Assembly (NCBI GenBank): GCA_944326365.1
Contig: CALVDR010000004.1
Coordinates: forward strand, 84,859-148,858
Length of the DNA: 64,000 nucleotides
From: an uncultured Bacteroidales bacterium
GTDB lineage: Bacteria > Bacteroidota > Bacteroidia > Bacteroidales > UBA932
Direction of reading: 5' to 3'
The notes beneath the pieces were generated by a model. The model was not told the origin of the DNA and ran no database searches. It was given only the letters and a program-made list of their open reading frames with translations. The first letter of the stretch is position 1. Each line of letters opens with the position of its first letter. Position numbers and translations under genes: made by a program. Positions 18,686 through 29,200 of the stretch are shown piece by piece.

Positions 18686-20323
18686 TCAGTCAAGATTAGT
18701 AGCTTTCTTTACATAAAGTTCCCTTGCGCTGTATCCGGTTGCTCCGTCCAAGGCGGTATTTGTAAGGAACCTTATCTTGAGTAAATGTCCCTTGGCTTTC
18801 CCGCTGACAAGAACAGAGTACGGCACATCCACCCATTCAGTATCATCCGGACCGGTAGAAACAGGCAGATTATCCTCCTTGGCTATGAGAGTCCAGCTGT
18901 TCTCAGACGGATTGGCATAATTCTCATAATCATAATCTTTCCTGTAGGCTCCATAGGCCGGGGTGAATTTGAACTCGGCATCATCCGAAACATAGAACTC
19001 CACGCCTTTGAGATGGCCCTTAGGGCTTCCGCCATCATTGCGGGTCCAGTTTACAAGCCCGATGGAAGCGACATTGCAGGACTCTCCCAGATCCACAACC
19101 AGTGCAGCCTGGCGGCGACGGCCTCCAAAGGAATGATAATCAGGATATGTATAGTCGTAATCGTCAAATCCGCTTTCCTTACAGTCCGCGTTAGGTTGAA
19201 CAAGCGTTCCGCCAATTCCGTGAAGAGATGTCCAGCCTGAGCTTGTGCCTCTGAGAAGGAGTTTAGGGCTATATTGGCCCATTTGACTTGAGAAATTTTC
19301 AGCAGAATGATCATATTCTCTAGTTGAGCCATACAACGAGTATTTTGTTGAGTATTCGTTCTCTTCACCTTTTTTTCTCTCCACACCACTGTTATTGCCA
19401 TTGGCAACATTGATTTTGTTGTATGCATAGCAAGAGTTGCAGAATTTGATAGTGAAGCCGGACTCAGTCATCTGCTCGGTCTCTATTCCCACCAACTTGC
19501 AAGCAGCCATAGGGCAGATAGCGGATCTTCCAACCGTAAGGCTTGCACCGGTAGATATTGCAGGAATTTCCGGCCCATCGGCCATAGTCACATTGATTGT
19601 GATACCCTTGGTATAGTCCCTTGCAGGCAGGAAAATATAGAACGGAGTCGGCTCCCCACTCAATGCCACACCCTCACCGCAATCTAAAGTAACTGTGGTG
19701 GTGGAAGGAGTCGTAAAAGTAAAGGTAGGTTCACCATCAGCCGCCATGCTCACTGAAACAGTGCCGGCAAGAGCTTCACCATTGTTACCCGTGACAGCGA
19801 TGCTCTTGACTGAGCCAGAACCTGTGAATTGAAGTTTGAGACATCCAAAGACATTCCTGAAACCAAAATTCCCGGTTGAGGAAACAGCCATCATAGGAGC
19901 ACCAGGACCGAAACTGCCTGGCTTATATGTCTGAATCTCAGGCACAGTTGTGACGACGGTGAATGTTCCCTCGTTTTCGATGCACAGCGCTGAAGCGGAA
20001 TAAGGGTAGAATGCAACATTCGCACTGAGAGCTGTTCCACTTTCCCCCTGCGCCCCGGCAGCTTCAAGAACTGTCTCTGCGCCAGCAGATTGAGCTCTAT
20101 ACTTTAACAATTGAGTATTCTTATTGAATACAGCAACTTCGTCACCTGCATTCCATACAACGGTATTACTCTCACCAAGCTCAGTCTTGGTACTGAGAAC
20201 TTCCATTCCGGCAGAAAATACAGGATAATTATCTGAATTGAAATGAGTTGATGCTTCCTTATTGCATCCAAAAAACGCAACGACTGAGGAAAGCAAAAAG
20301 ATTGTGGTATTTTTTTTCATCAT
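18686..20323 (-). CDS. Fimbrillin-like surface lipoprotein with C-terminal discoidin-like domain, PUL 1
   Basis: A 545-residue lipoprotein (lipobox region FFGCNKE). The N-terminal half follows the fimbrillin-like pattern (STKTELGESNTVVWNAGDE, then AFYPYSAS). The C-terminal half, from about residue 285 (FCNSCYAYN), looks like an F5/8-type carbohydrate-binding domain; the segment VEFYVSDDAEFKFTPA and following PSENSWTLIA closely match the C-terminus of the GH43-like protein encoded just upstream. Probably an outer-membrane glycan-binding protein that helps SusCD. It is preceded by a short peptide gene 37 bases upstream, as is the similar protein in PUL 2. Confidence 0.75.
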   Translation of the reverse strand: MMKKNTTIFLLSSVVAFFGCNKEASTHFNSDNYPVFSAGMEVLSTKTELGESNTVVWNAGDEVAVFNKNTQLLKYRAQSAGAETVLEAAGAQGESGTALSANVAFYPYSASALCIENEGTFTVVTTVPEIQTYKPGSFGPGAPMMAVSSTGNFGFRNVFGCLKLQFTGSGSVKSIAVTGNNGEALAGTVSVSMAADGEPTFTFTTPSTTTVTLDCGEGVALSGEPTPFYIFLPARDYTKGITINVTMADGPEIPAISTGASLTVGRSAICPMAACKLVGIETEQMTESGFTIKFCNSCYAYNKINVANGNNSGVERKKGEENEYSTKYSLYGSTREYDHSAENFSSQMGQYSPKLLLRGTSSGWTSLHGIGGTLVQPNADCKESGFDDYDYTYPDYHSFGGRRRQAALVVDLGESCNVASIGLVNWTRNDGGSPKGHLKGVEFYVSDDAEFKFTPAYGAYRKDYDYENYANPSENSWTLIAKEDNLPVSTGPDDTEWVDVPYSVLVSGKAKGHLLKIRFLTNTALDGATGYSARELYVKKATNLD

Positions 20324-20360
20324 AAAGACCTTTTAAAACTGTTTTTCAATAATCCCGAAT

Positions 20361-20495
20361 TTAGAGAATCCAATCGTTTTCAGCATCCTCTTGGTATGGA
20401 TCAATAAAGTTCGAAGTGGAACTCTGGAGAAACGATGAGCTGACTGTAAACTCAATCAAACTAAATTCTGGAGTCATGTAATGGTTTGTTTCCAT
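20361..20495 (-). CDS. 44-residue peptide of unknown function, PUL 1
   Basis: A short gene that fills the gap between the GH43-like gene (stop 25 bases before its ATG) and the fimbrillin-like lipoprotein gene (start 37 bases after its stop). It has no signal peptide. Visible features: HYMTPE near the N-terminus, a hydrophobic stretch (FSLIEF), SSSFLQS, then an acidic tail ending ENDWIL. The same layout, YxxPE, an F..S segment and a terminal DW or NW, occurs in the peptide at 34928-35086, which also precedes a fimbrillin-like lipoprotein. That repetition is the main support for it being a real gene. Function unknown. Confidence 0.6.
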   Translation of the reverse strand: METNHYMTPEFSLIEFTVSSSFLQSSTSNFIDPYQEDAENDWIL

Positions 20496-20520
20496 AATAA
20501 ATAGTATTAGTGTTTGTAAT

Positions 20521-22656
20521 TTATCTTATGCTTGTACATTCTTTTACATAAATTTCGCTCAGAGAGAAGAGCGTAATTGCGCCAGCATCGAAGGTACCGA
20601 GCAGCCTTATCTTCAAGTATCTTCCCCTGGAAGCATGAGTCAGTAACTGCTCCTGAGACATGTTCAACCACTGAATTGACTGACTTTGAGCAAGATTATC
20701 GTTTGCTGCAATCCTTGTCCAGCTGTTCTGCGAAGGATTGCCATATTCGGAATAATCATATCCGGATACACCATTTGCTGGCGTAAATATGAATTCAGGG
20801 TCATCAGAAACATAGAATTCAACACTCTTGGTATCTGTCACCGCTGCGTTGTTCGGACGTCTGTTCAGCAAACCAACCGCAGCTACATCTACAGATTTCT
20901 GCATATCAATCACTATGGAAACTGCACAACGGCGGCCCTTGAAAGCATGGAATTCCGTAAAACTATAATCATAGTCATCCGTACCGTTTTCAACTCCTGA
21001 CCTGTCTTGAACAAACGGCTCCCACCATTGGAAGTTGGAGTACCATCCCTTGTCCTCTAATCCGTCTACAAGGAACTGTGCCTTGTAGGTTTCAGCCAGT
21101 TTCAATTCACCAGTTGCACTGCCATCGTGCTCATAAGCCCTTGAGCTGTTGCAGAATAGAATCTTGAACTGAGTCTGATCCATATAGGCAAAATCAAATT
21201 TGCCAGGCTTGCTGACCACCAGATAAATAGGATTATCAATCAACTCCAGTTTCGAATCGGATGAAACCTCAACCTTGACAGGAAGCAGATATTGTACATC
21301 CTCTTCTATTACGGTTCTGTCAATGGTAATGACAATATTTCCAGACAATGTTCCGGAACCCAGCTGTGCAGGTGCAACAGAGTAAGCATCAGAAGGGAGC
21401 AACGGATATGATGTCCTTCTTTCAATGTTATACTCATCACAAAGATCCTGAAGACCGGTCTGAATCATATCAACACTTACGCTGGCAGAATAGCTGTCAC
21501 AGAAGACAATGTTGACAGGGATATTGTAAGCAGTCTTATCTGCTTTGAGTGTCAATTTATCTTCTTTACCCTCAACCAATACGGCTGGCTGCTGGACCAC
21601 CTTATCAAGTTTACCGGCACTTACAGATATGTCCTTGATTACAAGGTGAGGCTTGCCGTTCCTGGAAAGTGAAGGATTCAGGTGATAAGCCAGCTTCAAA
21701 TTGCCATCCAGATCCTCGAATATGCATCCGTGACCTCCGTCGTAGTTGTTGACTATGCCGGCATGCTCCCAAGGTCCCTCGATTTTGCCTGAAGTCGAAA
21801 CAGCCTGTCCGATTGAATACCATTTCTGGTCATCGTTACCCGGCTGTTTTGCATAATGGGACCAGATGCAGATAAGCTTGCCGGAAGATGGGTCGCGCCA
21901 AAGCATAGGGGCATCTGCAATGTAAACCGCCTTGCCATCACGCACATCCACCGCACAGGCATATTTGGAGTCCGAACCATTGAACAGACGAACAGGTTCT
22001 CCTACAGTAGATGTAAGGTCATCATTCATTTTATAGGCATATACACCTGCATCATAGCCTTTTTCGGTTATTTCTGTTGCAGCTTCCCTACAATAGACAA
22101 TCCAAGGAGTCCCGCTTTCATCGACATACAACGACCCGTCAATGTTCTGAGTATCAGTCTCGGGAATGAGATTCACGTGATCTCGGTTCAAAGGCCATAT
22201 AGCCCCTTCAGGACCATAGTCACCTTTGAAAACAGTGTTGGATTTTGCGCTGGTGAAGTCATCTGCACTGCCATTTGCAGAAACTGCGGTCGCTATGCAA
22301 TAGACATTATCCTTCCACCTGTACATATCGGCAGCCCAATATGTATAGTTTGAATAAAGTCCACTGGTATTATATACATTCCCAAGATTCCTCCACATAT
22401 TCAAGTCACGGCTCTTGTACATCTCGATACCTCCAGCAACGACTACAGGACAATAATACGCCTGTTTCTCTTTGTCCACATAAATGAACGGATCCCTATA
22501 TTCCATTTCCTCAGTACGGATATTATACAGAGACTCGGAATCATTGACTTCCGTAGGTATGACCGTATAGTTCTCCGAATAGCATCCGCAGAGCAATGCC
22601 ATATATGATACGGTCAACAGACCTTTTTGTATTTTGTTGTAAAAATTTGATTTCAT
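20521..22656 (-). CDS. GH43-like / DUF1735 / discoidin-like lipoprotein, PUL 1
   Basis: A 711-residue lipoprotein (lipobox ALLCGC, lipid on Cys25). Residues about 50-350 are a five-bladed propeller of the GH43 type: YRDPFIYVD carries the candidate general base Asp55, DGSLYVDESGTPWIVY the second Asp, and IEGPWEHAG the candidate acid region. Residues about 355-490 resemble DUF1735, common in surface proteins of PULs, and about 500-711 form the discoidin-like domain shared with the next lipoprotein. GH43 enzymes usually act on arabinofuranosides or xylosides. Cell-surface location is inferred from the lipobox and binding domains. It starts eight bases after the FAD oxidoreductase gene. Confidence 0.83.
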   Translation of the reverse strand: MKSNFYNKIQKGLLTVSYMALLCGCYSENYTVIPTEVNDSESLYNIRTEEMEYRDPFIYVDKEKQAYYCPVVVAGGIEMYKSRDLNMWRNLGNVYNTSGLYSNYTYWAADMYRWKDNVYCIATAVSANGSADDFTSAKSNTVFKGDYGPEGAIWPLNRDHVNLIPETDTQNIDGSLYVDESGTPWIVYCREAATEITEKGYDAGVYAYKMNDDLTSTVGEPVRLFNGSDSKYACAVDVRDGKAVYIADAPMLWRDPSSGKLICIWSHYAKQPGNDDQKWYSIGQAVSTSGKIEGPWEHAGIVNNYDGGHGCIFEDLDGNLKLAYHLNPSLSRNGKPHLVIKDISVSAGKLDKVVQQPAVLVEGKEDKLTLKADKTAYNIPVNIVFCDSYSASVSVDMIQTGLQDLCDEYNIERRTSYPLLPSDAYSVAPAQLGSGTLSGNIVITIDRTVIEEDVQYLLPVKVEVSSDSKLELIDNPIYLVVSKPGKFDFAYMDQTQFKILFCNSSRAYEHDGSATGELKLAETYKAQFLVDGLEDKGWYSNFQWWEPFVQDRSGVENGTDDYDYSFTEFHAFKGRRCAVSIVIDMQKSVDVAAVGLLNRRPNNAAVTDTKSVEFYVSDDPEFIFTPANGVSGYDYSEYGNPSQNSWTRIAANDNLAQSQSIQWLNMSQEQLLTHASRGRYLKIRLLGTFDAGAITLFSLSEIYVKECTSIR

Positions 22657-22664
22657 GATAGCAT

Positions 22665-24527
22665 TTATTCTTTTTCAAGAGTAAAACCCCAGTTATATTT
22701 CTGATTGTCAGGAGCCGCAGGATCTCCGGCACCGGCTTTCATAAGTTCCTGCAACTCAGAAAAATGAGTCGTATAGACATCCCTTGGAAGGCAATTGTTC
22801 CTGTGGCAGACAGAAGCCGCCATCCCGACAACCTCACCCATCATTCCGGTAGTCCTCATCACGCGGACTGTACCCAAGGCTATATGTGTCACGCTGACAT
22901 CCCTTCCAGCCATGAACAAGTTGTTAACGTTGCGGGAGTAAAAACACCTGTACGGCACAGCATAATGATAGATTCTGTCGCCTAGGCTTATCGCCTTGAA
23001 TTCCTTTCCAGGGAACCATTTTCCATTTTCCGGATCCGGATAATGAAGGTCTATATCCCAGGTCGTGGTAACGGTAGCGTCCTCATAAGGAATCCTTTCC
23101 TTTACATCCTGCTCGGTAAGGACATGGTCTCCGACCAGTCGTCTGGACTCACGCTTTCCATAAATATAAGCTACCCAGCCAAGGCTGCGGTTCTGCCATT
23201 TCTGATTGTTCTTCAGATGGTTTTTAAGATAGCTCCAGTTGGAATAGATCACAAGGGTAGCATAGTCCCTGATTTGCTCGGCATCCTTGATTGGGTCGCG
23301 ACCTATTCCGGTCTCCCATTCCCAGTCGCCCTTGAACACTTTTTCGCAACTTTCCTCATTGAATTGTATCCCATAGCTGAACTCCGGGAATGATGACGGT
23401 TTCTTGTCATCAACCGAATACCACTGTACAGAACTTCCCATAGTCAGCATATCCGGTTTCTCAGGAGCGCTCTTCTCGTTGAACTGGTCCTTGCTTTCCC
23501 TGCCGATAAGATACTCAGCTCCAGCAAGATAACCGATTGTCCCATCACCTGTACAATCTGCGAACAGAGGTGCTGTAAAGATGTGCTTTACTCCAGTCAT
23601 TATATTCTGGGTAACAACGCTCTTTATCTTGTTGCCAGACATAATGACAGAATTGGCATGCTCACATATATGCAGGTCGATATTCTCGTTCGACATAATC
23701 CAGTCCATCTTCTTCTGATCCTCATACACATAAGCAGGACGGGAATTTCCACCTTCCTTAGGTCCGAATTCCTTGATCATATTGCCAAGGTTGGTGTATG
23801 GGGCTTTGTTAATGCGACCTCCAAGATGAACACGACACTCGGAACTGTTGTTTCCTCCAAGAACAGGGCGGTCCTGAATCAAAGCGACCTTAAGCCCAAG
23901 TCTGGCTGCTGACATTGCTGCACACATTCCGGCAACTCCACCGCCCACCACAACAAAATCATAGTTGAGCGTCTGAGGCTTTCCAAGTTTCAAGGCTTTG
24001 GCCCTGAATTTTTCCAGCTGCTTGCCATCTGCCGGAGGTACATCATTCTTCTTAGTAGTGAACCAGATGGCGTCGCACCTTCCTTCAAATCCCGTAAGAT
24101 CCTGAAGAGTAAGCATTTGCTTTCTGTCATCTATCTTGACCTTACCGGCATACTGCCACATCCATTTGTCACCGGTTTCTCCAAGCACTGCCTCAAGAGT
24201 GGTTTCCCCTACCTTAAGTTGAAATTTTCCGGGACCCTTCCCATCATACCAGGGACCAGTCCAGTTATAAGTCCTGACATACACATCATAATCTCCTGCA
24301 GCAGGAAATTCAACTTCTGTGGTAGCATCCTCAACTTTGACACCCATACCATGGGCAAGCAGATATGGAGAACCCATCAAGTCCATGAACTGCTGGTCTA
24401 TACACCAGCCACCACGGTTACTAAAGCTCTCTGCCTCAACAAGAAGCCCAGCTGCATAAGACTGGAATGAAGCAAGGAACAACAAAGTCAGAAAAAGACC
24501 AGATTTCTTTATAATGCTTTTCATCAT
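22665..24527 (-). CDS. Secreted FAD-dependent oxidoreductase with N-terminal binding domain, PUL 1
   Basis: A 620-residue protein with a cleavable signal peptide (to about ASFQSYAAG). Residues about 28-160 form a beta-rich CBM35/golvesin-like domain (VEAESFSNRGGW; EVEFPAAGDYDVYVRTYNW; DLTGFEGRCDAIWF). Residues 190 onward are an FAD_oxidored-type flavoprotein, with dinucleotide motif VVVGGGVAGMCAA and PVLGGNNSSECRVHLGG, and the C-terminal MAGRDVSVTHIALGTVRVM. It is coupled to susD through a TGATG overlap, which places it firmly in the PUL. Oxidation of a sugar or sugar substituent is a reasonable guess, but no substrate or electron acceptor can be read from the sequence. Confidence 0.83.
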   Translation of the reverse strand: MMKSIIKKSGLFLTLLFLASFQSYAAGLLVEAESFSNRGGWCIDQQFMDLMGSPYLLAHGMGVKVEDATTEVEFPAAGDYDVYVRTYNWTGPWYDGKGPGKFQLKVGETTLEAVLGETGDKWMWQYAGKVKIDDRKQMLTLQDLTGFEGRCDAIWFTTKKNDVPPADGKQLEKFRAKALKLGKPQTLNYDFVVVGGGVAGMCAAMSAARLGLKVALIQDRPVLGGNNSSECRVHLGGRINKAPYTNLGNMIKEFGPKEGGNSRPAYVYEDQKKMDWIMSNENIDLHICEHANSVIMSGNKIKSVVTQNIMTGVKHIFTAPLFADCTGDGTIGYLAGAEYLIGRESKDQFNEKSAPEKPDMLTMGSSVQWYSVDDKKPSSFPEFSYGIQFNEESCEKVFKGDWEWETGIGRDPIKDAEQIRDYATLVIYSNWSYLKNHLKNNQKWQNRSLGWVAYIYGKRESRRLVGDHVLTEQDVKERIPYEDATVTTTWDIDLHYPDPENGKWFPGKEFKAISLGDRIYHYAVPYRCFYSRNVNNLFMAGRDVSVTHIALGTVRVMRTTGMMGEVVGMAASVCHRNNCLPRDVYTTHFSELQELMKAGAGDPAAPDNQKYNWGFTLEKE

Positions 24528-26227
24528 CAATATCCTGTATTTTGTGTCAGTTTATTATTTATCACGATCTCTTTAGAAGGGATTGGCCAGAGATATTGCC
24601 TGTCATGCCATTTCTTGGCAGAAAGAGCCTGAATATAACCCTTCTTCTCCATAGCGGTGAAATCCGGGATACCCTCTTCATCAATTTCAGGAGTCATCGG
24701 CCAGAACCATGGGAGCCCATTGTCAATGAGTTTCTCCACAATAGACTGGGCCGGATAAAGCATACCATAGTTCTTTTTGGACATAACCTTGGAAGCTATC
24801 TTCCAACGGATGATATCGCTGTATCTGAGACCTTCATTTGCAAATTCCATCCTTCTTTCCGTTCTGAGAATCTTCCTCAATTCAAGTCTATCAGTTGCTG
24901 TGACAGCAGGATAAGCAGTTGTGTTGTCAAAGGTTGTTGAATATGCACGGGAACGGACGCGGTTGATTGCCTCGAGGACACTGTCATCAATATCGTCCAT
25001 TTCAATCTTGGCTTCAGCATACATAAGAAGCACATCGGCATATCTTATGATAATCTGTGTCGGCTCCGCTTTTCCTCCATTCTCAACCCAACTTTCATCA
25101 ACACCCTTCTTCCAGAGCAGGCCGTTGAACGAAGCATATTGAAAGACTCCCCTGGAATCCTTATTGCTGACTTGCTTTCCATTCTTATCCTTTACCACTG
25201 TGGCAGTAGGATGAGGGTTATACTCATAGCCGCAATGCATTGATCCGAAAGGAACGATGGTCATCGAACAGCGCGGGTCCCTGTTCTTGAACGGGTCATT
25301 CTTGTCATAAAGCGGAGACTCGTCAATAGGCTTTCCGTCTGTACAGGTATATGTTGCCAGCAAATCCCAGCTTGGACACCACCAGGCATTTCCGGAGCCA
25401 AGTCTTGACAGAATCTCCCATGCAGGATAATAATAGCCCAGTTCCACCGAACGTGGAATTGCAAGAATATATTCCTTTGATACCTTTGTAGTCTGCAAGA
25501 AGAGTTTCTCAAAAGAAGGTTCGAGATCATAGACATTCAGGTCCATACAAGCCTTGGCAGCTTCTGCTGCCGTTTTCCAGTCACCCATGCGCAGAGCAAA
25601 ACGGGCCTTCATAGCCATGGCGGCTCCTTTGGTTGCTCTTGATGCCTGATAATCAGTCTTTTCAGGCAGTCCTTCTATAGCCTTGTCATAATCCGCATAG
25701 ACCAAAGGAATGAGTTCGCTCTTAGGAGTACGTTCCATAGTAAAAGCATCCTCGATGCTGACCATCGAGTCTACATAGACTACATCCCCGAACTTTTCAA
25801 TCAACATGCTATAGAAAGCCGCCCTGAGGAAATATGCCTCTGCGCCGAATCTGTCAACGTTTCTCTGAGGGATACCTGACTCAAGTCCTCTTTGAAGGTT
25901 CATAAGCACGACATTCGCCCTGCCTATTCCCTTATACTTATTTTCCCAATAATCGACGACTTCTTGTGTCTGACCATTTACAGTTGCATTGGCAAAGCTG
26001 CTCAGAATCTGCCTTTGAACAAAATCATCTGTCCAGCTCTCATTATCAGCAGTCCACATTCCGGACTGATACAAATTTTTCAAAGATGCCTCGAACTCAT
26101 CTTCTGTGGTGAACCAGTTTTCAGAAGAACCTTCTGACAAAGGATTCCTGTCCAAATCATAGCACGATGTCGCAGCAAGGCCACATAGAGCGGTAAAAAC
26201 TGGTAACAATATTTTATTTAATCTCAT
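24527..26227 (-). CDS. SusD/RagB family surface glycan-binding lipoprotein, PUL 1
   Basis: Outer-membrane lid of the SusCD import complex. The 566 residues begin with a lipoprotein signal (LAATSCYDL) followed by the SusD opening NPLSEGSSENWFTTEDEFE. TPR-type helices include AYFLRAAFYSMLIEKFGDVVY as family landmarks (about 128-148), and the C-terminal third has RYADVLLMYAEAK, RTERRMEFANEGLRYSDIIRW and LWPIPSKEI. Thirteen bases separate it from susC, and its stop overlaps the FAD enzyme start. Confidence 0.97.
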   Translation of the reverse strand: MRLNKILLPVFTALCGLAATSCYDLDRNPLSEGSSENWFTTEDEFEASLKNLYQSGMWTADNESWTDDFVQRQILSSFANATVNGQTQEVVDYWENKYKGIGRANVVLMNLQRGLESGIPQRNVDRFGAEAYFLRAAFYSMLIEKFGDVVYVDSMVSIEDAFTMERTPKSELIPLVYADYDKAIEGLPEKTDYQASRATKGAAMAMKARFALRMGDWKTAAEAAKACMDLNVYDLEPSFEKLFLQTTKVSKEYILAIPRSVELGYYYPAWEILSRLGSGNAWWCPSWDLLATYTCTDGKPIDESPLYDKNDPFKNRDPRCSMTIVPFGSMHCGYEYNPHPTATVVKDKNGKQVSNKDSRGVFQYASFNGLLWKKGVDESWVENGGKAEPTQIIIRYADVLLMYAEAKIEMDDIDDSVLEAINRVRSRAYSTTFDNTTAYPAVTATDRLELRKILRTERRMEFANEGLRYSDIIRWKIASKVMSKKNYGMLYPAQSIVEKLIDNGLPWFWPMTPEIDEEGIPDFTAMEKKGYIQALSAKKWHDRQYLWPIPSKEIVINNKLTQNTGY

Positions 26228-26240
26228 AATTAACTGATTA

Positions 26241-29200
26241 TTAGAATGTTATTTCAGCGCCTAAAAGTACAGTGGTTGTAATAGGATAAGAAGTTGGCCC
26301 GACTTCCGGATCCCATCCCTTCGGATATTTGCTTATCGAGAACAGGTCGGTAGCAGTTGCATAGAATCTAAGCTTCTTGATGAATGCCTTTTTGGTAATG
26401 TGTTCTGGCAAGGTATAGCCGAGCATCACGTTCTTCAACCTGAAATAAGCACCGTTGAACAACCAGTAATCGGACAAGCAATACACCCCGCTTTCATTTG
26501 CATAGGTAAGGCGAGGATATTGTGCCTGAGCATTCTCCTCAGCTGTCTTGAAACTGCTCCAGTATTTGCCATCAATCACGGCAGGGATGTTACCATAATT
26601 GGCAATCAATGGCTTGACCATCATATTGGTCATCCTTGATTTCTGAAGGCCCACTCCCTGGAACGACAACGACAAGTCAATACCCTTGTATCCGAAATTC
26701 AAGTTACCTCCATAAGTGAACCTTGGCAGAGAACCGCCAAGAAGCACACGGTCATACTCAGGTGTGATCTTTCCATCCGGAACACCATTCGGACCGGAGA
26801 TATCCTTGTACTTTATATCACCAAGACTGGTCTGGTTGTTAAGCTTCGGCGAATAATCCAAGTCTTCCTGAGTCAGGAACAATCCTTCTGAAACATAACC
26901 ATACCACTCATTGAACTCACTTCCTTCGAGTTTCACCTGATCTCCAAGGAACTGTGTACCTCCAAGATTTCCCATCTCAGACTTGAAATCCGAAAGGTTG
27001 AAATTGACGCCATAGAAGAAATCTCCCACATTGTCCTTCCATCCAAGGCTCAACTCAAAACCATTTGTCTTCATATCTCCCGTATTCTTTTCCGGATTGC
27101 CGTAGCCGACATAGTCCGGAATCTCCAGAGCCAGAAGCATATCCTTGGTCTTCTTGTTGTAATAATCAGCTGTGAGGGACAGACGGTTATTGAGGAAATA
27201 CATATCCAAACCGACATCTATCGACTGGGTTGTCTCCCAGGTAATGTTCTCGATGACATAATTTCGCTGGGCTGCCGTCATCTCTTCGACAACTTCTCCG
27301 CTGCTGTTGACAAACAGGCCACGACCTGTATTGATCAAAGACTGGTATGGATAATTACCTATACGCTCATTTCCCAAAGTACCGTATGAAAGTCTCACTT
27401 TCAAATACGAAATCGAATTTTTCCCAAGTTTGAAGAACGGTTCCTCGCTCACTACCCATGCACCTGATACAGAAGGAAACATTCCCCATCTGTATTTCTT
27501 TGCAAATCTGGAAGAACCATCCCACCTGCAGTTCGCCTGAAGCAGGTATCTGTTCTTGTAATTATATGACACACGTCCAAAGAAAGACCTCAGTGCTGTC
27601 TCATAAGCATTTCCAGAGTTGAAAACCAGATTGTTCGGAGCTATGTCCATATATGGGAAATCGCTCAATTCAAATTTATCCTTTGTGGCAGTAAGGCCCT
27701 CATAGAAATAATAGTTCGACTCGTAACCTGCCATCACTCCGATGGTATGACCGCCGAACGTCTCGTTATAATTCGCAAGGAACTGCACATTGGCACTCTT
27801 GCTGTCATTCCTGTATTCAGACAGCTTGGTTGATGAAATCAGATAGCCTCCTACAATGTCAGGGTCCTCAGCCGTGGTCCAAGGGAGTTCTTTCTGGAAA
27901 CTCTTCTGCTTGGTTATTACAAAGTTAGGGGCAAATACCGCCGAGAAGCGAAGTGAAGGTATAGGTGTGATGTCAACCTGCGCCTTACCAGCAATCTGAA
28001 AGACGTCCTTTTTATTGAAACCGCCGTAGTTGACCAGGGCATAGATATTTGCGCCCTTGCCATCTGCAATGCGCCCGTCATCCCAGGTAGCGGCATAAAT
28101 TGGAGGAAGGTATCTTACCAAGGTATATGGATCCGTCACAGGACTGTTAGCCTCTTTCTTGTTGAAAGAGAAGTCTATGCTGGCATGCAGCCACTTGGTA
28201 ATGTTGATATCATTATTGACTTTAGTCATGAAACGGCTGAAATCCAAGCCGTTATACAAACCATCTGTCTTGTTGTATGTGAAAGATGCATAGGTTTGAA
28301 TAACATTTGAACCTCCCGAAATATTTACCCTGTGCATACACCTCAAAGCTGCATTGGACAAGACGAGATTATGCCAGTCAGTATTAGGATAGTTATTCGG
28401 ATCGGTCTTATTGTATTCCAACCAATTTTCAACCTGGTCCTGTGAATAAGTCTGATACAGTCCACCTGAAGGGTTGTCATTGTAACGCAATTCATTTGTC
28501 ATCTCAAGATACCTTGTCAGATCGACAAATTCAACGTTTGATGTAGGGATTTCATAGCCATATTCAACATTATATGATATGTTGATACGCTCCTTGGAAC
28601 CCCTCTTGGTTGTTATCAGGATGACACCCGCAGCAGCCCTTGAACCATATATGGAAGCCGAAGCTGCATCCTTCAGTACAGAAATGTTCTCAATGTCCTC
28701 CGGGCTGACAGATGACATGTCGCCGGGAACACCGTCAATAATCACAAGAGGAGTAGAGTCTCCGATTGTGGTGATTCCCCTGACCTTGATGTCACCTCCT
28801 TCATTACTGGGCTCATTGCTGCTCCTTGTAACAGTGACTCCGGCCATGGCTCCCTGAAGGGATGCAGCCACAGAATTGGATTTTCTGTCGGCAATTGTCT
28901 TTCCATCAACTGCACCGACAGATCCTGTAAGGTCAACTTTTCTCGCGGTACCATATCCGATAACTACAAGTTCATCCAGCAAATTGGTGTCCTCCTGGAG
29001 TACGATCTCTACATACTGTTTCCCTGAAGTTTCAACTTCCTTGTCCAAGAAACCAAGATAGGAGGCCACTATCACGGCTCCTTTAGACGGAATTTCAATG
29101 CTGAAAGATCCGTCCACACCGGTAATGACTCCATTGGTTGTCCCTTTGATAATGACGCTGGCACCTATCAGTGGTTCCCCATCAACTCCTGTTACCTTTC

